DNA from: Oasisia sp. SBJ-2009
Taxonomy: Eukaryota > Annelida > Polychaeta > Sabellida > Siboglinidae
Reading direction: 5' to 3'
DNA length: 64,000 nucleotides
NCBI GenBank assembly: GCA_964017155.1
Contig: OZ024860.1
Span: 44,608,661 to 44,672,660, forward strand
The translations under genes and the position numbers were made by a program. The notes under the pieces were generated by a model. That model searched no databases and had not been told where the DNA came from. It saw only the letters and a program-made list of their open reading frames with translations. This document shows, in pieces, positions 48,301 through 60,020 of this stretch (position 1 is the first letter of the stretch; each line of letters opens with the position of its first letter).

Positions 48301-51300
48301 TAATGCCTAGCTGTTGTCTGTGGATAGCTACATTGTTACTGTGTAATGATAATATGTATCTGTTGTCCATGGATAGCTGCAATGCTACTGTTTAATGGTA
48401 AACACCAGTACAGCATGCACTCATTCTTCTAGTGCCACTAATGTAGTCAGCAGTGAGCAGTGCTGGCACATTCATGGGTGAAATAAAACTTCAAAATCCA
48501 TGAATGATACGCCTCCATAATGATACGCCTATTATGATATTATCTATCCATCTATTTGTAGACAACTTGTCCATTATTGTAGTATAATTAACTTACTTTG
48601 GAGCTTAATGTCGAAGAGTACGACTTTTCAATCCGTCAGCTACGGACCTTGTTCACGTACTGGTGTCACGTGTGTTGCCTCAGATTCCGGCGGGATAATT
48701 TGATTGTAGATGTTGTTGTCGTACTCTTTGACATTAAGCTCCAAAGTAAGTTAATTGTACTACAATAAACCATTCTTGGAGCCATGAACAATATTTCACC
48801 TTGTCCATTGATTACCAGTTTTGAGATTGACTGACCCTTTTGTTGTGGTGTGAAATGCAGAAGTAAAAGAAGTTACTGTATTATAATAATTATTATTAAC
48901 CGTGTCAGTCCCATTTATATGCAAAACTGATGATGATATACTTGAAAATACATACTTTCCCAAATGTATGATGTCATACATATCAAATATCAACCATCAG
49001 ATACAAACATGTCATTCGCATCACATATTTGAATTCCAAGGTGTGTGAAATCATGTATATTAGATGTCAACCATCATGTACGGACATAGATTTACATCAC
49101 ATATTTTCCAACATGCAATGTCATATTCAATGTTGACCATGAGACACAAGCATGTAACTTATGTCACAGATCTTCCAGCATGTGCTCAATGAACTAGCCC
49201 CAGTGTGTTTGGCGGAACAAGACTTCTGCGTCCATTTCTTCCAACTAGCGGCTGAGGGCAGCACTCAGGTATGTCTCGGTTACTTGACTTATTTCAATTA
49301 TTCATTTGACTTTTTCAATGATGAGGGATCCTTTAATTATGTATGTAATCTACATGTAATATTTTGGATCAGAATAATGAAGCAAAATCTTGATTCCTGC
49401 ATTTTCACATTGGTGTTGAAGTAATTACTAGTTGAATTATTAATATGGCATGTGGCTTAATAAAATACACAGAATACAGAGGAAAAAATATTCAACAGAT
49501 GAAGACAATTACAAGTATCTGCATGTAAAAGACTGATGTATTTGACATGCACATGTCATGTTATCTACTGAGCCTGACTGTCAGTGTACATAACAGAATG
49601 TCAACATTTGCATGAATCCAATTCCTGATCTTATGTACATATATTTAGTTAGTATTTTCAACTAATTAAAGTCATATCCCACTCCCAGGGGGAGAGCGGG
49701 GCCGAGGCAGCCGCCGGGGCACAGAAGCCATCCAGTGCAAAACAGTGAGTGTGGCCTGCTTCTATTAGCATTACATGCAGTAGTATTGTGCGATAGAAGA
49801 TGGTAATTGTAATTAGGGAAATCTTTATCATCACTGGTCAGCATTGACAAGGGTTGACTGTGAACTCTTCTTAGCTGTGGTTCTAAAATAAACACATTAT
49901 TTTAGGAAACAATACATTAATCTTCTTCTTATGGTTAGCTCATCACTCTATGTTAGCCACGTGTTTGTGACTCGAGCTTGGTTTTTCAGAGTTGTCCTTC
50001 TCTAGAATTAGTGAGTCCACTACAGGTTACACATTTACCCTCTGTGTGGGATCTTTTACTTCCCCTCACAAAGACACCAGATAGAAGGGACCACCGGCTC
50101 TTCCGAAAGACACAGGCAATGTGGGGTGAATAAAATTGCATCCGGCAGGTGGAATTGAACCACTGTCCCCTTGATTGACAGTCCGGCACTCTAACACACG
50201 ACCACCGCTCCCCATGTATGACAATAAGAAACAGTTACTCTAACATTTCATGCAAGAAAATAATTTCATGTAGTATTATACAGTGATTTTTGAGACAACC
50301 CCTAGAACATGACAGGTGCGTGACAGTTCTGTGTTACTTTACAAGACTCCACTGTGTTGTTGTCATACAACCTGTTTGTGTGTGTGTTTACAGGAGACAG
50401 ATCAACACGGCAGTGAGGTAGATAACATCATGTCACTCCTATGGCAGAACACCCATATTATTATTTGTTAAATCAACTGTTTTTCAGTGCTAAGCTATCC
50501 CAGGTCATATAATTTGTTAAATCAAATGTTTTCAGTATTGAACAATCTCAGGTCGTTATAATATTTTAAATAAAATGTTTTCAGTGTTGAGCTCTCTAGA
50601 AATAACTGTGTATGTAGAAGAGAACAGAAATTTACCAAATGTATATTCACTTCTGTATTCTGATGGTACAGTATTACTTTAAATAACATAGGTCTTCAAT
50701 ATTCAGACAAAATTATAATGTTCTATATCCTCAGTGTTTTTTGTTGTGGGCATTTATTATAAATCACATAACTTTTTATGATTCTTTCCATTTGTTTTAT
50801 TTTCTATAAAAGTATATTTGTATATTTATTCTGAATTATATGTTTTATTATAAATTATCGATAATGCACAACATATTCGAGAGTAGTGGTAATGGTTAAT
50901 ATTGTGTAATAATATTAGATAATTTCATAAAAAGCTATTTTATTTATATTTTTCATCAAGTTTGACAAGATGATCTAAACTTAGAATTGACCAATCATTT
51001 TTATTATTATAATCACATTTATGCATGGAAAGATGAACTTCCTGTTTGCATTAAGCATTAAAAGATTGACCAAAATGTCGACTTCCTGTGTGCAGAAAGA
51101 TGATGGCTGAATTGTTCCCGAGTCTTGAGTCTGAACTCATCAGCCTCATAGAATTCCTGCACAAACTCGACACATTGTGAGTCGTACTTTATCTTCTTTA
51201 CCAGATACAAATACTAACAGCAGCTACTTTGTTGTTTCGATATCTTTCTCTTGTTTAGTTATGTAATGTGTGTTAGGTTTGTCAATATCTGTGTATCTGA

Positions 51301-54300
51301 TATCTGTGTATCAAAGGTTGATTCATGTACATCATTACTAATTTTAGCATGGCTGAATTCTTCCCAATGGCATTGAGATGGTTTTTATAGATGATATTTG
51401 CTTGAGAGTGACATGTAAAACATTTTAAACGGTCATAGGCATTATAGACATAAGGTCTCAGGTCTCAGGTGATGTCCTCCAAACAGCCCAAACTTGGGCT
51501 AATGCAGGGGTTCTTTAGAATTCCTGAGTCCACTACAGGTTACACAATTACCCCCTGTGTGGGATCTTTTACTTCCCCTGGCATAGACACCAGATAGAAG
51601 GGACCACTGGCTTTTAGTGTCTCTTCTGAAAGACACAGGCAAATGTGAGGTGAACGAAATTGCCTAAGTTTCGAAACGGCAGTAGGTGGGATTGAACCAC
51701 CGTCCCCTCGACTGACAGTCCGGCGCTCTACCGCGGGACCACCGCTCCCCAAGGACTGACTATAAATTTATACATTTTAAGAACTTAACCTTATCTTTTC
51801 ACCAAGATTTTCTTTTAGACATAATAAAGCAAAAGCAAAAACTATTTAAAGTTGTCTCTAACATACTACTCCTGCATTGTAGAAATCATGTGACAATTGT
51901 TTTTCTCTGTTGTCATAGCAACTCGCTGTACATGTTGGTGCGAATGAGTGAACATGTGATCAATGCGGAGGACACTGGGTCCTTCCTCAGCAAGACTTTC
52001 GGCAACTGCCTCGTCCAGATCAAGCGAAACTTCGATAAATTCATTGTAAGCATAATTTCTTGAATTGGGTTTCGGACTTAAAAGGTGGTTTCCAATAGAT
52101 CCACTGACAGTCAGGCTCAGTAGACGTGTGCATGACAAAATACATACGTTTTGTATGTAATTATCTTCATCTGTTCCTATGTTTTTATTTATCTAATACA
52201 ATGTTATTCAGACTGTAGTACATGTGTTGATAGTACGCATCTTGCAAACTTGAGCTTGGTTTGAAAGACAATGTTTGCAGTTTGAAAGATATGACAGTTG
52301 GAGCATGCGTATTTAAATGGTAAACGATACACACAGTTTCAAAACAAGTTTTATTAGCAGTAATGCCAAAGCGGACTGGGTTGACCATAATACCCTTTGA
52401 TGTTCATTTTCCCACATTCGCTCAACACAGCAGTCTTCCTCTTATAAATGATTGGTATGGGAAATTGAGGATACAAGAACAGATACCGTTACGGGGGTTG
52501 TTGCTAGTAGGGCTATAGCAGAGACCATGAACAACATAACAGGGACTAGTTATCATGCCCAGGTTAAACCAAACAAGATGAGATTAGTTGTAAGCTGCAT
52601 TTAGTTTGTGGTGAGACATTTAAGTAACCGTAATAATTTTGGTTGTATAAGAGTTTATGTTCTATATTTACTGTTTCCAGCAAATCCAAATGCAGGCAAT
52701 TCAGGAGAGCAAACTGTCCAAGAAGAGCAAAGTTGGAATAGTTCCCTTCGTACACAGCTTTGAGGTGAGCTCTGGTTTAGTCAGTTTGAGTCATTTGTAA
52801 TTGTCACCATTTACCTTTTTTGTACACTGTACACATTCTCAGAACCTGTTTCCCCTGAATTAATACTTTATAGCATTTTCATAATTCCCCTGATTGAATG
52901 TAATCAGTATGTAACTCTGTTATGAAGCAGTCAATGCAAAACGTCACATTTAATGTAATAAAAACAATGATAGTCATGTCTGCAAACATTTATTAACAAT
53001 TCACATGCAACCAATATATTTATAATTACTGGTTTCTACACAGACTGTGACCCTCTTTTAGTAAATATTGACAGTTACGAATGATCAATTTTGAAAATAT
53101 TCAAACGCAATAACTTAATATTTGTTTCCTTGGATTTTAAATTAACGCCTGAGGAATTGTCACAAAAATGGCTGAAGAATTGCTGCAAAATGTAACCAAT
53201 ATCACAAGAGTGACACTCACAAAGTGTCATATCACATTCTCTTGCAGGATTTTGCGCAGCAGGCTGAGAACATCTTCCGGGGATCTGATCGACGAACCGA
53301 CCTCGACAAGGCTTACGGCAAACTCATCAGCGCCATCTTTGAGCAGATTGGTCGACTCGCAGCCGACAGTCAGAAGACACCGAGTGACGTAGTTCTCTTT
53401 GGTAGGTGGCGCCACTTGTGTTTTGTTTCTTATTGATATACCTGAGTGAGACACAGTTTAAGATGTCTTGGTGAAGTTGTATCAGTAACAAATCTGCTTG
53501 AGAATAGCTGAGTATGGCAAATTAATTCAGCTTTGTATGTAAGTGATTGGCATTTAGTTTTAAAAATTGGTTTTATTGTGTGTTTCGCATGTATATAGAC
53601 TAATAATTAGTTTTTATTTATTTATTTTATATATATATTTTTTCCAGAATGACCTTTATTTCTACAGTAGTATTTATTATTATTTATAACACAGCTTGAT
53701 ATTTTATTGTACAGGGCTTTGAGCATGTTGGATATTGCACTTTACAAATAATAAATATTATTATTATTTGTGCTGTTGTGTAGATTTGACATGCATCACC
53801 TCTCATGGAGACAAATCAGATAGCAACACTTGCCATGGTTTAACAAATAAATGTTGTTTCTTCTTTACCAATCACAACTGTCCACCAGCTTATTTCAGTG
53901 GACACATACTTTACATGTGTTCTCTCTCTCTCTGTTGCAGAAAATTACCACCACATCTTTTGTAAGTATATACAAGAAAGATCACTTTAATCTTGACGAT
54001 GTCATTAATGTTTTGCAATGTTGCCACAGTAACTGTGACTTGCCAAGGGGGTACAGATAGCGTAATGCTTACTGGCAGTAGTGCCAGTGGTTATTTTCCC
54101 TTTAAAACCCTTCAAAAAGACTAGGTTAAGTTGGCAAGGACAGAACTCAACTAGTACAGCAAGGTTTTTGATACCATAACAATTTTTAAATGTAATGTTC
54201 TTGTGTGAGTGTCTGGATACCTTTGCAAAGATATTTCTTTCGTTCTTTTTAATCTAGCAACAGACAGCATAATTGGGTACCAGAATCACTCGGTCTATGT

Positions 54301-57300
54301 CAGAGAACTTTGTGAAACTGACCTCAGGAAATGATCTGTCCAGTCTCCTTTTGGCTGTTTCTGATTTCACTGCCAGGGGTAGAGTACATAGTCACCACTC
54401 CTCACTTGCTAGTGATGTCTCACCCAGACTTTGTTTACAGCGTTGTTGTCGCAACTGAAGATCTCGTGTCTGGAGAACCAGAAGAAAGAAGCGAAGCAGA
54501 AGTACCAGGAGTACATGCAGAACTACGTCATCGCGTCTCTTGGCCGACCCTTGGAGAAGTTACATGTGAGTTATAGTTAATATATTGTTCATGGCTCCAA
54601 GAATGGTTTATCGTAGTATAATTAACTTACTTTGGAGCTTAATGTCGAAGATGAGTACGATGTTTCGATCCGTCAGCTACAGACCTTGTTCACGTACTGG
54701 TGTCACGTGTTTTGCCTCAGATGCAATCAAATTATCTCGCCGAAATCTGAGGCAACACACGTGACACCAGTACGTGAACAAGGTCCGTAGCTGACGGATT
54801 GAAACGTCGTACTCAGCTTCGACATTAAGCTCCAAAGTAAGTTAATTGTACTACAATACATGTGAGTTGTTTGGCTTGTCATTGTGTGGCACCAGCACTT
54901 CCAAAGGAGGTTTTAAGTGTTTGGTTTAATATTATGTTATCATGAACAACTGACCTACAAGGAAGCAGCTGACCCCGGCATGACCCCTTCTGACCCCTCC
55001 TGACCCCCGTCATGACCCCTCCTCAGTTGACCAGTGATGATGATAATGCAATAAAAGATATACTGCCAAACTGTGCTTAAGTCTTTTATTAAGCTCATAA
55101 CAATGTTCATAATTTGAAAGCTTCCATCCTGCAACATGTTAAAAACATCCACTTTCAAAACAAACTGTATTGGCAACAATGCCAAGGTGAGCGGAGTTAA
55201 TGGTAGTATACTTTTTCGACATTCTATTGTTATAGACAGCAAACTTGTTACAAATGACTAAGCTGGCTAATTCTGGGCAGAGGACGAGACACCCCCCCCT
55301 TTACCTCCCCCCCCCCCCCCCTAGTTCATTTACCCCATAACGTCTGAGCAGTTGAATCAGACCAGACATTTGGGTAGCGCCATGTGTTGCTTTGAGGCAG
55401 TGTTATTATACTGTTTGTTATAATTTTATTTATTAGCGTTATTATCCAAGTGCACAGATGTCTCATTGTCATTGAAATCATTCAGTTAGTTAAACATGGT
55501 TTTGACCAGTGACTCCAAAACATGACTTTCCATCCAAAATGCAGCCTAGAAGTCTAGAACAGGTGGAGCGCTATGGGAGTTCATAGAAGGCACACAGCTA
55601 ATGTTGTATCTGATATGCAGATGTTCATAGAAGGCACATAAGGCTAATGTTGAATCTTATGTGCAGATGTTCATAGAAGCCATAGAGACCTACTGTTGTA
55701 TCTGATCTACATATGTTCATAGAAGCCATATAGACCTACTGTTGTATCTGATCTACAGATGTTCATAGAAGCCATAGAGACCTACTGTTGTATCTGATCT
55801 ACAGATGTTCATAGAAGCCATAGAGACCTACTGTTGTATCTGATCTACAGATGTTCATAGAAGCCATAGAGACCTACTGTTGTATCTGATCTACATATGT
55901 TCATAGAAGCCATAGAGAGCTACTGTTGTATCTGATCTACAGATGTTCATAGAAGCCATAGAAACCTACTGTTGTATCTGGTCTGCAGATGTTCATAGAA
56001 GGTATACAGACCTACTGTTGTATCTGATGTACAGATGTTCATAAAAGCCCTAGAGAGCTACTGTTCTATCTGGTCTGCAGATGTTCATAGAAGGCATAGA
56101 GAGTCGAGTTGCCACTGGCGTGAAGTATGAAGAGATAAGCTACCAACTCGCCTACAGCAAGCAGGAAATACGCAAAGTTATCCACGAGTATCCAGTCAAA
56201 GAGGTAGGTAGATCTGTAGTTGCTTCCATATTACTCATTTACTTACCTATTAAGTGCCTGCATCTGTGTTCATGCATTCCTATAAAACACTAATATACCT
56301 ACCAATCCAAGCTAAATGGACTGAGGTAATGTTGACTGCATGAAATAGCCCAGGCAGTAATAGTTTTAAAGCCAAGACTTATTGCATACTTTCTGTTACA
56401 AATTACTACCTGAGCTGATTGCGAATAATGGAAGACAGTCTCACCCTGCTGGGGCTTGTGTATATTCTCATGTGGAAGTGTCATTGTTTTAAAGGAAAAG
56501 TACTTCACTGTAAAGACAACTGTGAATTAGTTAACTGTTAGTAGAATATAGACAGGAAAGAGTTCACCTGGGTTTTTGTTAAAATACCTTTTTCTATTGG
56601 CAGCGGAATTGTGAAATACCAATGTCGAGTGTAGACACTGACTCGTATGATGCATGTATCGACACTAGACACTGACTGTTGTGGTGTGAGTGTAGACACT
56701 AGACACTGACTGTCGTGGTGTTATGTTATTGCAGGTGAAGAAAGGACTCGACAGTCTCTACAAGAAGCTGGACAAGCATCTGTGTGAGGAGGAGAGTCTA
56801 CATCAGGTCAGTGAGACACCCACCCCTCAACACCCACCCCTCAACACCCACCCCTCAACACCCTCACAAGTCACGGGTGGCAACTGAGTAATGTATGGAA
56901 GTGAACTGTACTTTCTCCTAGTTGTTGACATGGTCAATCGTGATTGTCACCGTCACAACCACAAAATACACTGTACTATGTTTTGCAGTTTTGTGGTTGT
57001 GTTCCAAATAAAAATAGCTGACTGCAACGACAAACATTGTCTAATCAATAGGCATATGAAATAAAGATAATATAGTACATTTTTGGTCTGCATTCCGCTG
57101 TAATGGTTCTTAAAGGCTTGATAGAATAGACACATGATTCAATGCAAACTACAGCTTTACCAATTATTTATGCTCCCCTACTGCCACATGTCCCGTACAA
57201 GTACTGTAGAGTGCAGTTCTCAAATGCGACATACAAATCGCAGAAATTCACAGATATGAAACAAAATTCACGTCAATGGTATTTAAACAATGAGCGCCCC

Positions 57301-57469
57301 CTGGTGGCTGTTGCAGGTCGTGTGGCACTCGATGCAGGATGAGTTCATTAAGCAGTACAAGCATTACGAGACGCTCATCGCCCGGTGCTACCCCGAGTCC
57401 GGCATCAGCCTCGAGTTCACCATCACTGACCTACTTGGCTTCTTCTCCGACATTGCACAGTCTCACTGA
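39725..57469 (+). CDS. EXOC1: Exocyst complex component 1 (Sec3), 24 coding exons
   Basis: Subunit of the exocyst, which tethers secretory vesicles at the plasma membrane; Sec3 binds PIP2 and small GTPases. Coding exons: 39725-39848, 40493-40623, 40924-41019, 41381-41444, 42164-42360, 42819-42944, 43601-43702, 44470-44602, 45134-45243, 46298-46447, 47347-47446, 48022-48179, 49170-49268, 49689-49744, 50394-50417, 51096-51176, 51919-52045, 52681-52764, 53248-53401, 53941-53961, 54441-54565, 56081-56203, 56735-56806, 57317-57469. They total 2610 nt in consistent phase, 869 residues, close to the vertebrate protein. The start [20 protein letters not shown] matches the family. Exons 1-4 encode the PIP2-binding PH-like domain, exons 6-7 a coiled coil, and exons 8-24 the Sec3 C-terminal helical bundles (for example [14 protein letters not shown] in exon 5, [15 protein letters not shown] across exons 23-24). 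All introns are GT-AG except intron 2 (GC-AG). Confidence 0.97.
40135..40462. repeat. (GAGT/GGGT)n array before EXOC1 exon 2
   Basis: GAGTGAGT, GGTGGGTG and GCGAGCGA variants run to within about 30 bp of exon 2, leaving a very short normal acceptor region (GTCCTTGGCCTGCAG). Confidence 0.9.
40624..40923 (+). other. EXOC1: EXOC1 intron 2, GC-AG type
   Basis: The coding phase requires the exon to end at AAG (40621-40623), and the intron then starts GCAAGT, the classic strong GC donor. It ends TTTTGCACAG. The protein reads on from DATK to DTAEF, as in the family. Confidence 0.85.
43215..43556 (+). mobile_element. tRNA-derived SINE, family 1, EXOC1 intron 6
   Basis: B box GGTTCGAATCC at 43282-43292, with the same body words as the copy at 26376. 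It ends about 45 bp before exon 7. Confidence 0.8.
43683..43930 (+). repeat. EXOC1: 31-bp minisatellite duplicating the EXOC1 exon 7 donor
   Basis: Eight units of 31 bp. Each contains AACTGGACAGTCTCGTG followed by GTAGGTTTACT, the last coding bases of exon 7 plus its 5' splice site. Only the first unit is the true junction (43702|43703); seven further donors follow. Because 31 is not a multiple of three, splicing from the second or third donor shifts the frame, and a TAG is met in the third unit. Confidence 0.95.
44100..44170. repeat. (GTGC)n array
   Basis: GTGC tetranucleotides in EXOC1 intron 7. Confidence 0.95.
44370..44435 (+). mobile_element. CR1/L2-like retrotransposon tail
   Basis: GAGCTTGATCTTCGAGGATA and an (ATT)n tail, the same 3' end as at 6290-6363 and 7215-7275, immediately upstream of exon 8. 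Confidence 0.55.
44752..45090 (-). mobile_element. tRNA-derived SINE, family 1, EXOC1 intron 8
   Basis: Minus strand; the B box reads GGATTCGAACC on the plus strand (45022-45032). The tRNA-like head ends about 44 bp before exon 9. Confidence 0.8.
45265..45347. repeat. (TA)n microsatellite
   Basis: Pure TA tract starting about 20 bp after exon 9. Confidence 0.95.
46011..46158. repeat. Three-block pentanucleotide array forming a palindrome
   Basis: Seven ACTGG units are followed by thirteen ACTGC units (46046-46110), then eight AGTGC units (46111-46150) and ACTGCACT. The ACTGC and AGTGC blocks are reverse complements, centred on CTGCAG at about 46109/46110, giving perfect arms of about 40 bp. 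Confidence 0.95.
46668..46985 (-). mobile_element. tRNA-derived SINE, family 1, EXOC1 intron 10
   Basis: Minus strand; a decayed B box, GGATTCAAACC, at 46927-46937. Body words match the other copies. A further partial, headless copy may lie at 45735-45900. Confidence 0.7.
48576..48790 (+). mobile_element. Fold-back MITE copy 1, EXOC1 intron 12
   Basis: Terminal inverted repeats of about 45 bp: ATTGTAGTATAATTAACTTA at the left, TTAATTGTACTACAAT at the right, with the CTTTGGAGCTTAATGTC word inverted as well. No ORF. Confidence 0.8.
49990..50213 (-). mobile_element. tRNA-derived SINE, family 2 (copy 1), EXOC1 intron 14
   Basis: On the minus strand, GGTTCAATTCC serves as B box (50151-50161 on plus), with a GGGGAGCGGTGGTCGTGTGTTAG head. 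The body includes GTAAAAGATCCCACACAGAGG and CCTGTAGTGGACTCA. It is unlike SINE family 1. Confidence 0.75.
50394..50417 (+). CDS. EXOC1: EXOC1 24-nt micro-exon (exon 15)
   Basis: An exon of 24 nt between ACAG and GTAGAT encodes QRQINTAVR with split codons at both ends. It preserves the frame and links to [10 protein letters not shown] in exon 16, matching the human DMIRQMMIKIF region. Skipping it would remove eight residues in frame. Confidence 0.8.
51515..51750 (-). mobile_element. tRNA-derived SINE, family 2 (copy 2), EXOC1 intron 16
   Basis: Similar to 49990-50213 with the same orientation; the B box reads GGGATTGAACC on plus (51688-51698). Confidence 0.75.
52250..52500 (+). repeat. Diverged block B copy in EXOC1 intron 17
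   Basis: Landmarks GCAGTTTGAAAGATATGACA, CAGTTTCAAAACAAGTTTTA and TTGATGTTCATTTTCCCACA match block B upstream of the array genes. This shows block B is dispersed. Another diverged copy is at 55085-55290. Confidence 0.6.
53941..53961 (+). CDS. EXOC1: EXOC1 21-nt micro-exon (exon 20)
   Basis: An exon of 21 nt between GTTGCAG and GTAAGT encodes ENYHHIF across its splice junctions, equivalent to the conserved human ENFHHIF. The preceding pyrimidine run (TCTCTCTCTCTCTGTTGCAG) is strong, as is usual for micro-exons. Confidence 0.85.
54585..54856 (-). mobile_element. Fold-back MITE copy 2, EXOC1 intron 21
   Basis: Same family as 48576-48790 but in opposite orientation. Here the interior is a near-complete palindrome (CACGTACTGGTGTCACGTG and its complement about 60 bp apart), so almost the whole element can fold on itself. 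It starts 20 bp after exon 21. Confidence 0.8.
55085..55321 (+). repeat. Diverged block B and poly(C) run, EXOC1 intron 21
   Basis: CATAATTTGAAAG, CTTTCAAAACAAACTG and CTAATTCTGGGCAGAGGACG match block B; the segment ends in C-runs at 55291-55321. Confidence 0.5.
55575..56110 (+). repeat. EXOC1: 46-bp minisatellite duplicating the EXOC1 exon 22 acceptor
   Basis: About eleven units, with CAGATGTTCATAGAAG as constant core. The last unit is the real acceptor and first bases of exon 22 (TCTGCAG|ATGTTCATAGAAGGC, 56081). Earlier units offer ten acceptor-like TACAG or TGCAG sites followed by the same coding start. Confidence 0.9.
56637..56875. repeat. Short tandem repeats around EXOC1 exon 23
   Basis: A TGTAGACACTAGACACTGACTG-type repeat (56637-56720, quoted in shorter form TAGACACTGACTG) lies just before exon 23. 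A CACCCCTCAACACC array (56820-56872) lies just after it. Confidence 0.8.
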
Positions 57470-57504
57470 GTCGACAGACACGTGAATGGGTGAATTAAGT
57501 GTGG

Positions 57505-57790
57505 CCCAAGCATTGTACTTGCACGCTAGAGGACTCGGGTTTGAATCCAATACTGCCATGTCGAACGCCAGGGAAATTTCTGTCAATCTGCATTGCTCTA
57601 GTTCACTCAGCTGTACGAATTTGTACCTGGTCAGTGGTAGATATCTGTGAACGACAAAAAATAGTCTTTACGCTTGAAATGCAGCACAGCTGAATTTTTC
57701 CAAGAGATGTCGAGGTGGTGTTCAATTGAACAGGTTTGCCAGGAAGTAAAATGTGAAGCACTTTGAACAGTTCTAAGGAATGGACACAAG
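57505..57790 (+). mobile_element. Decayed SINE family 1 in EXOC1 3'UTR
   Basis: The B box region reads GGGTTTGAATCC (57537-57548), followed by CTCAGCTGTACGAATTTGTA. It lies wholly inside the predicted 3'UTR. Confidence 0.65.
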
Positions 57791-58320
57791 AACTACATTT
57801 ATTTTAAACCAAGTTGGCAAATACATTTAAGGCACATCATCTGTTGTTGTTGATGTCAGCAACAGTCAGTCAAGCAGAGGATTTACATTGCATTATTTTG
57901 ACTACTGTGACCACTTCAATGACTGTACAAAAGTCTAACATTGTCAAGAATGCAGTACTGACTATAGTGTAACAAATCTAGTGCTTGTGTCCTGACATTT
58001 TTCTTTTTTAAGTTATTGTTTTCCAGCTCTATTGCTGTTGTCAGTCACTCATTTGCAGTCAGAGCAGAAGCTCAGCAGAGGCAGACGGTTATTTGGCGGC
58101 AATTATATGCTAGGCAGAATCAATCACTGCTCACACTGCTTACGACATGTATCATGGTATCAAATTGCATTTAGGACACTGCATTTTCTTCTGGTTATCT
58201 TGTGAATTGCATCTGTTATACTTGTATAACTTTGTGAAACACAATTAATGGACACCACTATGTCTATGATTTGTCCTGCCTGATGTGATGATTGTGAATG
58301 TCGCTTAGTTATAGTACGTG

Positions 58321-58326
58321 AATAAA
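58321..58326 (+). terminator. EXOC1: EXOC1 polyadenylation signal
   Basis: AATAAA, about 850 nt after the stop codon, is followed by ATCTTGTAATTGAAG. It is the only canonical signal I noticed between the stop and the next gene. Confidence 0.6.
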
Positions 58327-58454
58327 TCTTGTAATTGAAGCACAGCCGTAGTTAAAACATTACAATCAAGGCAAGGAAAGACCAAATTTCAAATTTATCT
58401 TCTTTCTACTGTTTTGTTTTTTGTTCAAAATCCGTGGGCATTCATGCATAATCC

Positions 58455-58456
58455 CA

Positions 58457-58508
<52 letters not shown>

Positions 58509-58510
58509 CA
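58455..58510. repeat. (CGCA)n array
   Basis: Pure CGCA units lie between EXOC1 and the next gene, about 300 bp upstream of its ATG. Confidence 0.95.
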
Positions 58511-58813
58511 CAGCATCCGATCAGTGGTGCCCACTTTGGTGGCGCCATCTGATGGCTGCAACTAGAACACCGCCATATTGTATTCTCGACGCGGGCGAGA
58601 GTTGACCAAGCGATACTACCTGCATGCTTATAAAATTATCATGAGTGATGCGTTAAAATTTAAGTTAATCTCAGTGATCATAGAACTTCCAAACAAACCC
58701 GAATTGTTTTTTAAAAAAACTTGCGCATCCAGGCGATAATAAAGAAGGAAAACAGTGGCGCCACATGACGGAGTGTTGCTGAACTCGACAAGGGGACACG
58801 CGATCACGAAAGA

Positions 58814-58912
58814 ATGGCCAGCAACAGTACTAAGGACGGGATCACCGAACGTATAAAAGCACAGGGAGAAATCGTTAGGTCTTTGAAAGCTGAAGGCGCC
58901 GCTGCGGAAAAG
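58814..58912 (+). CDS. First coding exon of a WHEP-domain protein (tRNA synthetase-like)
   Basis: The ATG opens 33 codons ending at donor GAAAAG|GTTTGT in phase 0. Residues ITERIKAQGEIVRSLKAEGA fit the first helix and turn of the WHEP domain. That domain is found at the N-terminus of tryptophanyl-, histidyl-, glycyl- and methionyl-tRNA synthetases and in the linker of EPRS, where an intron inside the domain is common. A YY1-like CCGCCATATTG (58570-58580) lies about 230 bp upstream. Which synthetase it is cannot be told from this exon. Confidence 0.6.
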
Positions 58913-60020
58913 GTTTGTACGGAGCCTTCGAATCTAAGTTTACACATAAGAAAAACGAAATACGGGCACTGTTTGCTGACAAACTGCAGACATCCCGACT
59001 ACCGGCTAGCTAACATGTCCGGCCGAATGACGCGTATGGGAATCCACGCGTGTACAGTCAAGCAATGACGTTGACACCGTCGGGGGGACTTGCTGACCTC
59101 GGCCGAATTTCAGGACTGACCCCGAATAGCCGGGGAACTGTTGTCCAGGCAAAGGCAGTTTGTCAAGCACTTGGTCGACTTTGCGATTGCCGATTGTCGG
59201 ATTGAGATTAAAACCGACCGGTAAAGTTTCGGCGCATTGGCCGTAATTGTAAGGTTTACGTATGTGGCATCCTAACAGCTGTCACGTGTATCAGCGGGGT
59301 ACAGGCAGCTATCCTTTTTTATAGCAGCTAAATTATAGAATTAGAAGTAAGCCATTATTAGGTATGTTGGTTGTGCGTTGGAGTTGTTCAGCCTCAACTT
59401 CAAGGCCAGCCTGAATTGTCTCTAATTGACCAAGTCCAAGACAGTTATTGTATGATTTTATTAGGGTACTTTCAAGTTATAATTTACATTAAATTCTGCT
59501 TACTCACTGTCGGCCCCCTAATAACAGCTGACATGTAATGACATCGAAATGTGAAAAAAAAGTTCATATGTAATTATGCTGTAGTACGACCTACATTTTG
59601 TTTTAAATATAATTTTTTTAAATAATAAGTCAGTAAGTTTACAAACAATATGTTGAATTCACTTACAGCTTGCTAGGTATTTTTTCATATTGCTTTAATA
59701 TTTTTTCTATTTTAAATCTGGCTTATAATATATAAATGCACTACTGCCGTGCACGCCTGGCATTTTGACACTCCACAGACAGTGTATGTGATCGATGTAG
59801 ACAGACGCTCTGCTACATTCCTAACGCGTACAATGACGTTGGTAGACAATCGGACCAGTTCAAGTATCGGCTGCGGCAATGTCCACACAAACACACTTGT
59901 ACTTGTCCTGAGCTGATAATAACAGTGGCTGCCCTTGTGGCTTTTGGCACTGCCCAAAGTCTGCTGCACTTGAGTTGACCAGCGATCTGATCAGATGAAC
60001 CATGTAGGCTGGTGACACAG

